Made by a program: the position numbers and the translations under genes. Below are positions 1 through 8,800 of a DNA stretch of 36,788 nt, one piece after another. The notes under the pieces were generated by a model. The model was not told where the DNA came from and made no database searches. It saw only the letters and a list, made by a program, of their open reading frames with translations. Origin of the DNA: an uncultured Eubacteriales bacterium (lineage in GTDB: Bacteria; Bacillota; Clostridia; Christensenellales; Borkfalkiaceae); NCBI GenBank assembly GCA_949745625.1, contig CATJZR010000035.1:1-36788 (forward strand), written 5' to 3'. The stretch's first letter is position 1. Every line of letters begins with the position of its first letter.

Positions 1-725
1 ACTTCTACGCCCTTGCGGCGTGTTTTGTTGTGCTGGTAACTACCATAATCGCGTCGCGGGTGCCGTTCGGCAGTGTAATGCGCTCGATAAAGGCAATAAT
101 CGTTCTGCTTATTTTTACCGCCGTTCTAAATTTGTTTTTCCACGGCGGCGAGCATCTTTTGGTTCAGTGGGGCATAATAAAAATTTACCGCGAGGGAATA
201 ATATTTACGGTATTTTTCGTGTTCAGACTGTTTTTCCTCGTAATGGGCTCGGCGCTGCTTACGCTTACGACAACACCGGTGGAACTTACGGACGGAATAG
301 AAAGCCTGCTGACGCCGCTCAAATGGGTACGTTTCCCGGTGCACGAACTTGCGCTCATAATGTCAATCGCGCTTCGGTTTATACCGACGCTTATCGACGA
401 AACCAACCGTATTATTTCCGCGCAGAAGGCGCGCGGCGCAGACTTCGAAAGCGGAAATATTTTCAAGCGCATAAAGGCTATCGTTCCCATACTCATCCCT
501 TTGCTTATCAGCGCGTTCAGGCGCGCTGAGGAACTTGGCGACGCAATGGATGCCCGCTGCTATTCGGGCTCGAAAAACAGAACCAAATATAAAAAGCTTA
601 AATTCGGCTGGCGCGACATAATAATCGTTTTGTTGTTCGCCGCGTTGATTACGGGTGTGGTATTGCTTAATATTTATGCGCACCGCATATTCCCCGCAAT
701 ATACGAATATATAAGGTTAAGCTGA
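1..725 (+). CDS. ecfT: Energy-coupling factor transporter transmembrane protein EcfT (5' truncated by window edge)
   Basis: Frame is open to the left edge (FYALAACFVVLVTTIIASRVPFG...). Multi-TM protein with the EcfT coupling motifs AQKARGADF and DAMDARCYSG. Followed directly by truA, a common order in Firmicutes. Confidence 0.88.
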   Translation, partial: FYALAACFVVLVTTIIASRVPFGSVMRSIKAIIVLLIFTAVLNLFFHGGEHLLVQWGIIKIYREGIIFTVFFVFRLFFLVMGSALLTLTTTPVELTDGIESLLTPLKWVRFPVHELALIMSIALRFIPTLIDETNRIISAQKARGADFESGNIFKRIKAIVPILIPLLISAFRRAEELGDAMDARCYSGSKNRTKYKKLKFGWRDIIIVLLFAALITGVVLLNIYAHRIFPAIYEYIRLS

Positions 726-1471
726 TGAGATACGCGTTGCTTTTATCTTATGACGGCACGCATTACGGCGGTTGGCAGATACAGAAAAACACCGTTACCG
801 TACAGCAGAAGCTTGCCGCCGCGCTCGAGGAAACTCTTGGCAGTAAGATTGCCGTTACGGCAAGCGGAAGGACGGATAGCGGCGTGCATGCAAGGGCGCA
901 GGTCTGCCACTTTGATGCACAGACGTCAATTCCCGCCGAAAAGCTTGCCGACGCGCTCAATGCACGGCTTCCTGACGATATAAGCATTTTGCGGTCTGTC
1001 GCCGCACCCGAGGGCTTCGACGCGCAGTCGGGCGCAAAGAAAAAAACCTACTGTTACAGGATTTATCTTTCTCAGCGCAGGCAGCCTTTAAAGGACAGGT
1101 ATTTCGTACAGATTAAATACGGCGTCGATTTGCCAAAGCTTTTGCAGGCGGCGGCTATGTTCGAGGGCGAGCACGATTTCAAGGCGTATTGTGCTGCGGG
1201 CTCGCAGGTAAAAACCACCGTGCGCAGGATTTACGGAATAGAGGTAAAGACGGACGGAGACGACGTTGAGATATACGTCACGGGCAACGGCTTTTTGTAC
1301 AATATGGTTCGCACGCTTGTGGGGACTATGCTTTATTACGCTGCGGGCAGGCTCGAAAAAGAGGATATTGACCGTTCGCTAAGCGAGGGCGACAGAAACA
1401 GAGTTGGTAAAACCATGCCCGCTAAGGGGCTTACGCTCGAAAGCGTAGATTACGGGTTAAAGCTTTTTTAA
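725..1471 (+). CDS. truA: tRNA pseudouridine(38-40) synthase TruA
   Basis: MRYALLLSYDGTHYGGWQIQ..., catalytic ASGRTDSGVHA motif, NGFLYNMVRTLVGTM near the C-terminus. Confidence 0.96.
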   Translation: MRYALLLSYDGTHYGGWQIQKNTVTVQQKLAAALEETLGSKIAVTASGRTDSGVHARAQVCHFDAQTSIPAEKLADALNARLPDDISILRSVAAPEGFDAQSGAKKKTYCYRIYLSQRRQPLKDRYFVQIKYGVDLPKLLQAAAMFEGEHDFKAYCAAGSQVKTTVRRIYGIEVKTDGDDVEIYVTGNGFLYNMVRTLVGTMLYYAAGRLEKEDIDRSLSEGDRNRVGKTMPAKGLTLESVDYGLKLF

Positions 1472-1545
1472 CAATAATTTCACCTAAATGTTTTAATATC
1501 GCCATTAACGGAAAATATAATAATAGTAAAAACAACGGAGATTAT

Positions 1546-2376
1546 ATGGATTTTTTCAAATACACGTCTATTGCCGTAGAGTTTGCACCCAAGGAGCTAT
1601 GGGTGCAGCTCCTTCTCGGCGGACTATGCTTTGCCATAGTGTTTATATTCGAAGCTATAGCATTGTATACGATAGCGGTAAGGAACGGCTATAAAAACAA
1701 ATGGATGGCGTTTATTCCATTTTTCAATACCTACTATATCGGCGTGTGTTCCGAGAAAAACAGGTTTTATAACGTAAGCACTAAAACAATAGGTCTTGCT
1801 ACGGCTATTTTAGAGGTCGTGCTGGTGGGGCTTTATACTTTTTCTTTGGTATCAAGTACGCTGATAGACCCCTACCTCGTCGAGGTGGAGGACACCTATT
1901 TAGGAATGTCGGTTATAACCTATCAGATAAACGTCGACGCGGTGCCCGAAAATTTGAAATGGGCTGCCTGGGTGTTTATGTATATGGACAGATATATTCT
2001 GAGAATATTTAACCTCATTTTCATTATTCTCGATATGATACTGCTTATCTGCTTTTTCCAGACTTACGCCAGCCGCCGATACGTTCTCTTTGCGGTCACG
2101 AGTATTCTGTTCCCCATAATGGGTATTCTGTTCTTTATAGTCCGCAATAACAAGGGAGTCACCTATAAGGACTTTGTGCGTGCCGAGCAGGCAAAGCAGT
2201 ACGAGCAGTATCAGCAGTACCGCCAACAGAATTATAACAACCCATATAATCAAAACAATAATCAGAACCCTTATAACCGCAACAATTCCCAAAGCGGAAG
2301 CGACCCGTTTGACGGGCTCGGCGGTACGGGAGGCAATGCGGGCGGTGACCCGTTTGACGATTTTGATAAAAAATAA
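1546..2376 (+). CDS. Hypothetical multi-TM protein with Q/N/Y-rich C-terminal tail
   Basis: Long ORF with GGAG Shine-Dalgarno upstream of ATG; hydrophobic segments then low-complexity YEQYQQYRQQNYNNPYNQNNNQNPYNRNNSQ tail. Confidence 0.8.
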   Translation: MDFFKYTSIAVEFAPKELWVQLLLGGLCFAIVFIFEAIALYTIAVRNGYKNKWMAFIPFFNTYYIGVCSEKNRFYNVSTKTIGLATAILEVVLVGLYTFSLVSSTLIDPYLVEVEDTYLGMSVITYQINVDAVPENLKWAAWVFMYMDRYILRIFNLIFIILDMILLICFFQTYASRRYVLFAVTSILFPIMGILFFIVRNNKGVTYKDFVRAEQAKQYEQYQQYRQQNYNNPYNQNNNQNPYNRNNSQSGSDPFDGLGGTGGNAGGDPFDDFDKK

Positions 2377-2380
2377 AATT

Positions 2381-2406
2381 AAGGTGCGTGTATGCGCACC
2401 TTTTTT
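2381..2406 (+). terminator. Rho-independent terminator
   Basis: AAGGTGCG-tgtatg-CGCACC followed by T6. Confidence 0.85.
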
Positions 2407-2407
2407 A

Positions 2408-2436
2408 TTGCGGAAAAACCGATAAAATGTTATAAT
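2408..2436 (+). promoter_or_regulatory. Sigma-A type promoter of mnmE
   Basis: TTGCGG - 17 nt - TATAAT, located just after the terminator; -10 ends 7 nt before the mnmE ATG. Confidence 0.7.
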
Positions 2437-2443
2437 CGGTTCT

Positions 2444-3748
2444 ATGGATATTATATCGGCAATAGCGACGGCTGCGGGAGTAGGCGGTGTGGCTATAATA
2501 AGACTGAGCGGAAGCGGCTGTCTGGATTTGGCACAAAAAATGTTCAAGCCCTTCGGCAAAACTGCGGTGAGAGATTTCATACCCAACTTAATGTATACGG
2601 GCAGCATAGACGGCGGCGACTTCGAGGATTACGGAATGTGTGTGTATTTCAAGGGACCGAAGTCGTTTACCGGTGAGGACACTGTCGAGTTTCACTGTCA
2701 CGGCGGGGTGCAGATTACGCGCGGTTTGCTTAAAAGAACGCTTCTGCTCGGCGCGCGGCTTGCGGACAGGGGCGAGTTTACCAAACGCGCCTTCGTAAAC
2801 GGCAAGCTGTCGCTGTCTTCGGCAGAGGGTATGATAAATATGATTAACGCCGACAGTCTTGCCGCATTGCGTGCGGGAAGTATGCTTTATGGCGAAAAGC
2901 TGACTGCGGAAATAAAAGATATACAGCAAAGGCTTACCGATATTTTGGCGCGTATTGCCGTGGATATAGACTATCCGGAGGAGCAGAGCGATGACGGCTT
3001 TGCCGAGGTGTGTTCGCTGGTAGCCGAGCTTTCGTGCAATCTCGATGCACTGGCTTCGACCTATGACACCGGCAAAAGAATAAAAAACGGCGTTACCGTT
3101 GCGCTATGCGGAAAACCCAACACGGGCAAAAGTTCTATTTTAAATGCGCTTTTAGGTTACGACAAGGCGATAGTTTCCTCTCAGGCGGGGACCACCCGCG
3201 ATGCGGTAGAGGGCGAAACGGAAATAAACGGGGTCAAGTATAATCTTATAGATACCGCAGGTATCCGCTCCCGTGCAGGCGAAGTAGAAAGCATGGGAAT
3301 AGAACGCGCAAAAAAAATTATTTCGTCTGCAGATTTAATTCTTTCCGTTACCGACGGAAGCGGAAAAGCGGAAATCGGCGAATGTAGCGGGCCAGTGATA
3401 GAGGTTTTCAATAAATGTGACGTGAACAGTCCGAAAGGACATTTCGACGTTGCGGTTTCCGCAAAGACCGGTGAGGGTATAGAGCAGCTTAAAAAATTGA
3501 TATCCGAAAAGTCGGTCGGGGAAACTGCGCTTGATAAAGCCTATATTATAGAAGAGCGGCATTACGATGCGCTCAGGCGGGCAAACGGTGCGTTGAAGTC
3601 TGCGGTTGCAAACTTAGACGGGCTTTCGCCGGATATGCTCTCAATCGATTTAAAGGACTCTTGGGACGCGCTCGGCGAAATTACGGGAGAAACGGCCAAC
3701 GAGGAAATTATAAGCACCGTATTTGCAAAATTCTGCGTCGGCAAATAA
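2444..3748 (+). CDS. mnmE: tRNA uridine-5-carboxymethylaminomethyl modification GTPase MnmE (TrmE)
   Basis: MDIISAIATAAGVGGVAIIRLSG N-terminus, G1 GKPNTGKSS, DTAGIR, C-terminal FAKFCVGK (FCIGK motif). Confidence 0.97.
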   Translation: MDIISAIATAAGVGGVAIIRLSGSGCLDLAQKMFKPFGKTAVRDFIPNLMYTGSIDGGDFEDYGMCVYFKGPKSFTGEDTVEFHCHGGVQITRGLLKRTLLLGARLADRGEFTKRAFVNGKLSLSSAEGMINMINADSLAALRAGSMLYGEKLTAEIKDIQQRLTDILARIAVDIDYPEEQSDDGFAEVCSLVAELSCNLDALASTYDTGKRIKNGVTVALCGKPNTGKSSILNALLGYDKAIVSSQAGTTRDAVEGETEINGVKYNLIDTAGIRSRAGEVESMGIERAKKIISSADLILSVTDGSGKAEIGECSGPVIEVFNKCDVNSPKGHFDVAVSAKTGEGIEQLKKLISEKSVGETALDKAYIIEERHYDALRRANGALKSAVANLDGLSPDMLSIDLKDSWDALGEITGETANEEIISTVFAKFCVGK

Positions 3749-3788
3749 CCGCTTGATTTTTTTGATATAAAATGTTAAACTTTAACCG

Positions 3789-4763
3789 ATGAAATTTACC
3801 GAGCTTAAAAACGACTTGCCTAACGGCGCAAGAAGCATATACCTTCTCGAAGGCGACGACGCGTATTTTCGTATGAAGGGCGAAGATATGATAAAGTCTG
3901 CATTCGTGTCTATGCCCGAGTTGAATTTTACCGTAATGGACGGTGCCGCTCTCAAAGGCAACGCCCTTACGACGCTTGTTTCCGCAATAGAAAGCGTACC
4001 GTTTATGTCTGAAAAACGGCTCGTCAAGGTTACGGAATTTCACCCGAGCGACGCCGAATATGAAAAATATCTTAAAAAGACTTTTGATAATTTTCCTCAC
4101 GAAACTATTTTGCTTATAGTAAATTCCGAAGGTAAAAAAGGCGTAGAGTTAAAGCGCAAGGCGTGCGTTACGTTTGTAGACTGTAACTGTGCCGACGAGG
4201 AAACAGTTGCAAAATGGGCATATATAACGCTTAGAAACGCAGGCGTTTCCGTATCCGTCGAGGTGTGCACTTTAATAGCGCGGTATTGCCGCTGCAACAT
4301 GTCGCGCGTTGCACTTGAAGTCGAGAAAATAATCGACTATAAAAAAGAGGGCGAGCTGACGCGGGCAGAGGCGGACGCGCTTGTTTACAAGGACAACGAT
4401 TATAGAATTTACGAAATGACCAACGCCGTTGCCCGCCGCGATTTTGATACGTTTTCCGCAATCCAGACGGAGCTTTGTCGAAAATCCGGCGATGAAACTG
4501 CCGTGCTGTCGGGGTTGTTTTCGTACTTTAAAAATTTACTTACCGTGTTCGAGTCGGGCGGTAGCGACAGGCAACTTTCCGAGCTGCTTAAAATGAAAGA
4601 ATACGGCGTAAAAAAAAGCCGAGAACAGGCGCGCGCAATAGGCGCCGACAAACTTAAAAATTTGACGGCGGAAATTTATTCCGCTTTGACGGAGATAAAG
4701 TGCGGCAATCTAACGCCGCAAAGCGCCCTTCAAGCGGTAAACTGTAAAATATTTTTCACTTAA
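3789..4763 (+). CDS. holA: DNA polymerase III subunit delta
   Basis: N-terminal IYLLEGDDAYFRMKGEDMI, VKVTEF, and HolA-like C-terminal domain (FSYFKNLLTVFE...). Confidence 0.88.
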   Translation: MKFTELKNDLPNGARSIYLLEGDDAYFRMKGEDMIKSAFVSMPELNFTVMDGAALKGNALTTLVSAIESVPFMSEKRLVKVTEFHPSDAEYEKYLKKTFDNFPHETILLIVNSEGKKGVELKRKACVTFVDCNCADEETVAKWAYITLRNAGVSVSVEVCTLIARYCRCNMSRVALEVEKIIDYKKEGELTRAEADALVYKDNDYRIYEMTNAVARRDFDTFSAIQTELCRKSGDETAVLSGLFSYFKNLLTVFESGGSDRQLSELLKMKEYGVKKSREQARAIGADKLKNLTAEIYSALTEIKCGNLTPQSALQAVNCKIFFT

Positions 4764-4766
4764 AGT

Positions 4767-4797
4767 AAAATAAAGCGTATGAAACGCTTTATTTTTT
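4767..4797 (+). terminator. Rho-independent terminator between holA and cdaA
   Basis: AAATAAAGCG-tatgaaa-CGCTTTATTTTTT hairpin plus T tract. Confidence 0.8.
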
Positions 4798-4847
4798 CTT
4801 TTTTAAATTATATAATATTTAATGTAATTTATTGTCGGAGAATAGCG

Positions 4848-5672
4848 ATGGCGCAATGGGAAGTAATTAAACAGAATATAATAAACAATTTCGGCAACGG
4901 GTTTGCAGACAGATGGTTTACCTACGTATTACAGCTTATATTGTTTTCTATTTTGTACTATCTTATATTCAAGGTGCTAAGAAACAACAAGGCGGATAAA
5001 TTCGTCGGAATAATCGTGTTTTTTATAGTGCTTATGGGGGTTGCCGTTGCATTCTCGGATAATTTAAATCCCGGATTTATGTTCATAATCGTCGCAATGA
5101 TTGCGCTTTTGGTGTTTACAATGTACCATACGGAAATCAAGCGTTCTCTGCTTGACGCAGGCGTCAAAAAGAGTAAGGCGGAGCCCGTAACCGTAACGGG
5201 GGTCGAGCTGATTATGGACGAAATTGTCCGTGCGGTTCAGAATATGTCAAAAAACGATATCGGCGCGCTTATGGTTCTTTCCAACGACAACCTGCCCGAC
5301 GGAATTATCGAAAGCGGCACTAAAATCAATGCGCAGATAACATCGCAGATGATAGAGGCTATTTTCTATCCCAAAGCACCGCTGCACGACGGCGCGCTCG
5401 TTATAGAGGGAAATAAGCTTTACGCCGCAGGCTGCTTTTTGCCGCTTGCGCAGGACGAAAGATTGCCAAAGGAAATGGGTAGTCGCCACCGCGCCGCACT
5501 CGGTGTAACGATGGTGGCAAGCGTAACCGCGATAGTCGTTTCCGAAGAAACGGGAATTATTTCCATAGTGAAAAACGGCGTTATCAAAAAGAAGTATGCC
5601 GACGCAACCGATATAAAGGAAGCGCTCAGCGATTATTACTGGTCCGATTTAACTGCGGAATCCGTTATTTGA
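4848..5672 (+). CDS. cdaA: Diadenylate cyclase CdaA/DacA (c-di-AMP synthase)
   Basis: Three TM segments then DAC domain motifs DGALVIEGN and SRHRAALGV. ATG at 4848 has a GGAG Shine-Dalgarno; the 4779 ORF-track start lies inside the terminator hairpin. Confidence 0.95.
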   Translation: MAQWEVIKQNIINNFGNGFADRWFTYVLQLILFSILYYLIFKVLRNNKADKFVGIIVFFIVLMGVAVAFSDNLNPGFMFIIVAMIALLVFTMYHTEIKRSLLDAGVKKSKAEPVTVTGVELIMDEIVRAVQNMSKNDIGALMVLSNDNLPDGIIESGTKINAQITSQMIEAIFYPKAPLHDGALVIEGNKLYAAGCFLPLAQDERLPKEMGSRHRAALGVTMVASVTAIVVSEETGIISIVKNGVIKKKYADATDIKEALSDYYWSDLTAESVI

Positions 5673-5684
5673 CAGGTGAATTAA

Positions 5685-5792
5685 ATGAAAAAGTTCGGTA
5701 AATTTTTAAAAGATTTTTTCACTAAGAATATCCCCGTAAAGCTGCTTGCCCTGGTGCTTGCCGCGCTTACGGTGTTGTTTATAAATATATAG
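5685..5792 (+). CDS. 35-aa micro-ORF resembling only the N-terminal signal-anchor of CdaR/YbbR
   Basis: MKKFGKFLKDFFTKNIPVKLLALVLAALTVLFINI*; AGGTG Shine-Dalgarno, 12 nt after the cdaA stop, in the position where cdaR/ybbR normally follows cdaA. Confidence 0.6.
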   Translation: MKKFGKFLKDFFTKNIPVKLLALVLAALTVLFINI

Positions 5793-5797
5793 CGCTC

Positions 5798-5832
5798 TGC
5801 CCGCATCGCGGATTGATAACGCGATGGGGGCA
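5798..5832 (+). other. Stable hairpin in the cdaA-lysC intergenic region (terminator or leader structure)
   Basis: TGCCCGCATCGCG-gattgataa-CGCGATGGGGGCA: 13-nt arms with one mismatch; no clear T tract follows. Confidence 0.55.
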
Positions 5833-5898
5833 ATTTACTGTTATAGTAACTGTTATGCGACAAAATTCATATCTTGTAATAGTAAAGGTTGATGTGCA

Positions 5899-7218
5899 AT
5901 GTCGGTAAAGGTATGTAAATTCGGCGGAACGTCTATGGCGGACGCCAATATAATCAGAAGCGTAAAAAGCATAGTCGAAAGCGATTCGGAGAGGCGTTTT
6001 GTCGTCGTGTCTGCGCCAGGTAAAAGATTTTCGGGCGATAAAAAAATTACCGATTTGCTTTTTGCATGCCATAAAGAGCTTGTTAAAATCGGAAGTTGCC
6101 GAAAAAGCTTTTCGGCGGTTCGTTCGCGTTTTACGGATATTGCCGCACAGCTTGGGCTTAATGTCGATTTAAATAGCGTACTTGACTCAACGCTTGAAAG
6201 GATAGAGCGCGAAAAAAGCGAACAGTTTACCGCTTCGCGCGGGGAATATCTATGCGGTCTCGTCATAGCGGAATACCTCGGCATGCCTTTTATTGACGCA
6301 GAGGACGTTATTTTCTTTAATGATAACGGCACGCTTAACGCCGAAAAATCGTATCGCGCGGTTGCTGCTGCGTGTAGAGAGGGCAGGGCTGTCGTACCCG
6401 GCTTTTACGGCGTTGACGAAAACGGAAAAGTGAGGACCTTTTCCCGCGGAGGTTCGGATATTTCAGGCGCGGTAGTCGCGCGTGCGGTGAACGCGTCGCT
6501 TTATGAAAACTGGACGGATGTTTCCGGCTTTCTAGCGTGCGACCCGCATATAGTAGACAGTCCCGCACCCATAGAAGCGCTGTCGTATAAAGAGCTGCGC
6601 GAGCTCAGCTATATGGGAGCAAACGTGCTACATGCGGAATCGATTTTTCCGGTGCGCAAGGCAAATATTCCAATTCAGATAAAAAACACCTTTCGTCCCG
6701 AAGATACGGGCACGACTATCGTACCGACATCGCGGTATATGCCGAGCGGCAGAATTGTAACGGGCATCGCTGGCAAAAAAAGCTTTACCGTAATTTATAT
6801 AGAAAAATCGCTTATGAATTCGGAAATCGGCTTCGTACGCAAGGTACTTTCTTTGGTGGAAGCCGAAAACGTGTCTGTCGAGCATATCCCTACGGGGATA
6901 GACACGATGTCTCTTTTGATTGAGGACGGCGAATTGACCGAGCTTAAACTTGGCAGAATACTCGAAGGGATAAAGTGCGAGGTCGAGCCGGATATTATCA
7001 GGGTAATGGAAAATATCGCGCTTGTTGCAACGGTTGGCCACGGAATGTCTTCTTCCGTAGGTACCTGCGCGCGGCTGTTCAAGGCCATTGCGGAGGCTGA
7101 AATAAGTATAAAGCTTATCGATATGGGTTCGAGTGAGCTCAATATCGTCGTAGGCGTTAAAAATGAAGATTACGAACGCTGCATAAAGTCGATTTATAAC
7201 GAGTTTTTCGGCGGTTGA
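5899..7218 (+). CDS. lysC: Aspartate kinase
   Basis: KVCKFGGTSMADA, SRGGSDISGAV, ENWTDVSGFLACDP, C-terminal ACT domains. Confidence 0.94.
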   Translation: MSVKVCKFGGTSMADANIIRSVKSIVESDSERRFVVVSAPGKRFSGDKKITDLLFACHKELVKIGSCRKSFSAVRSRFTDIAAQLGLNVDLNSVLDSTLERIEREKSEQFTASRGEYLCGLVIAEYLGMPFIDAEDVIFFNDNGTLNAEKSYRAVAAACREGRAVVPGFYGVDENGKVRTFSRGGSDISGAVVARAVNASLYENWTDVSGFLACDPHIVDSPAPIEALSYKELRELSYMGANVLHAESIFPVRKANIPIQIKNTFRPEDTGTTIVPTSRYMPSGRIVTGIAGKKSFTVIYIEKSLMNSEIGFVRKVLSLVEAENVSVEHIPTGIDTMSLLIEDGELTELKLGRILEGIKCEVEPDIIRVMENIALVATVGHGMSSSVGTCARLFKAIAEAEISIKLIDMGSSELNIVVGVKNEDYERCIKSIYNEFFGG

Positions 7219-7227
7219 GGTGGTTTA

Positions 7228-7449
7228 ATGGTATTACTTGCTGGTGACGTAACCAAGGGACAAGTTGTCGCTCTGATTTTGCTTTGCGTGGTGCTGTTTC
7301 TTTTTATAGTATTTGACATTTATCTCGTGCTATCGTTGCGAAGAAAAAACAAAAAGCTTGTCAATCGTTCGGGGCCTGTTTCCGACGACAAAAGAGGGAC
7401 AAGCACTCTTGAAGATAAAACCGACGCGTCGGAAACGGAGAACTTATGA
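7228..7449 (+). CDS. Small single-TM protein of unknown function
   Basis: 73 aa, one hydrophobic helix followed by a charged tail; GAGGTGG Shine-Dalgarno; 4-nt overlap with thyA. Confidence 0.65.
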   Translation: MVLLAGDVTKGQVVALILLCVVLFLFIVFDIYLVLSLRRKNKKLVNRSGPVSDDKRGTSTLEDKTDASETENL

Positions 7450-8276
7450 GTAAGGCTGACGAAATATTTATATCGAATATTAAGGATATACTTGAAAATG
7501 GCGTATGGGATACTGATTGCCGCGTCCGTCCGAAATGGAGCGACGGGACAAGCGCACATACCGTAAAAAAATTCGGTATAGTAAACAGGTACGACCTTCG
7601 GGAAGAGTTTCCCATTCTCACAATCCGCCGTACTTTTTTTAAATCGTGCGTGAACGAGTTGCTTTGGATTTGGCAAAAAAAGAGCAACAACATTAAGGAT
7701 TTGAATTCCAAAATATGGAATCAGTGGGCTGACGAAAACGGTTCGATAGGCAAAGCGTACGGCTATCAGCTCGGGCTGAAACATAAATATGCCGAGGGTG
7801 AGTTCGACCAGGTCGACAGGGTGTTATACGATTTAAAGAATAACCCCGCAAGCCGAAGGATAATGACTAATATATATAATTTCGAGGATTTGCACGCAAT
7901 GAATTTATATCCGTGCGCTTATTCAATGACCTTCAACGTGTCGGGCAATACGCTTAACGGAATTTTAAACCAGCGGTCTAACGATATGTTAACGGCGAAT
8001 AACTGGAATGTTGCGCAGTACGCAGTGCTTTTGTATATGTTTGCACAAGTTTCGGGCTTAAAGGCTGGCGAACTCGTACACGTAATTGCCGATGCGCATA
8101 TTTATGACAGGCATATTCCCATAGTTAAGGAAATAATAGAAATGCCGCGACGAAAAGCTCCTGTTTTGAAAATTGACGAATCCGTCAAAAACTTCTATGA
8201 TTTTACAGCCGACAGCTTTTCACTCGACGGCTATGAGTGCAACGAAAAGAAGTACGACATTCCCGTTGCGGAATGA
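7446..8276 (+). CDS. thyA: Thymidylate synthase (ThyA)
   Basis: Catalytic Cys motif LYPCAYSMTFNV, QRSNDM, AQYAVLLYMFAQVSGL, DAHIYDRHI; resembles the B. subtilis ThyA-like subgroup. Confidence 0.93.
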   Translation: MSKADEIFISNIKDILENGVWDTDCRVRPKWSDGTSAHTVKKFGIVNRYDLREEFPILTIRRTFFKSCVNELLWIWQKKSNNIKDLNSKIWNQWADENGSIGKAYGYQLGLKHKYAEGEFDQVDRVLYDLKNNPASRRIMTNIYNFEDLHAMNLYPCAYSMTFNVSGNTLNGILNQRSNDMLTANNWNVAQYAVLLYMFAQVSGLKAGELVHVIADAHIYDRHIPIVKEIIEMPRRKAPVLKIDESVKNFYDFTADSFSLDGYECNEKKYDIPVAE

Positions 8277-8294
8277 CGCTTAGGGAGGAGCTTA

Positions 8295-8795
8295 TTGAAG
8301 GCAATTTTACACGCTGACATCGAGTGGGGTATCGGCAAGCGCAATTCGCTTATGTTTAAAATCCCCGCGGATATGAAATTTTTCAAGGAAACTACTACGG
8401 GCAACGTCGTGGTTATGGGCTCTAATACTCTTAAATCGCTGCCGAACGGCAATCCGCTTAAAGACAGAATAAATATCGTGCTTTTTCCGAACGGTCAAAA
8501 GAGAGAGGACTGTACTGTTGTCGGTTCGCTTGACGAGCTGTTTGCCGAAATTAAAAAATATGATACCGACAGGGTTTTTGTTATCGGTGGGGCAATGATG
8601 TATAAAACGCTTTTGCCTTATTGCAGCGAGGTTCTCGTAACAAAGGTCGATGCGGTTGGCGGGGCGGACGTTTTCTTCGAAAACCTCGATAACAACGATT
8701 GTTTTGCGCTCGTTCGGGAAAGCGAGCCTATGGAAACGAACGGATTTCAAATAAGGTTTACTACATATAAAAATTTGTCGGTAAAGCCTCTGTAA
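8295..8795 (+). CDS. folA: Dihydrofolate reductase
   Basis: TTG start with strong GGAGGAG; WGIGKRNSLMFKIPADMKFFKETTTGNVVVMGSNT, FVIGGAMMYKTLLP. Confidence 0.92.
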   Translation: MKAILHADIEWGIGKRNSLMFKIPADMKFFKETTTGNVVVMGSNTLKSLPNGNPLKDRINIVLFPNGQKREDCTVVGSLDELFAEIKKYDTDRVFVIGGAMMYKTLLPYCSEVLVTKVDAVGGADVFFENLDNNDCFALVRESEPMETNGFQIRFTTYKNLSVKPL

Positions 8796-8800
8796 CCGCT

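Noticed and set aside
2310-2360. Short direct repeat GACCCGTTTGACG
   Set aside because: Simply the codons for the repeated DPFD motif in the low-complexity tail; not a mobile or regulatory repeat.
7905-7960. ThyA active site PCAY instead of PCH (missing His after catalytic Cys)
   Set aside because: The B. subtilis ThyA-like subgroup also lacks this His (PCVYETQW as I recall it), so not an anomaly.
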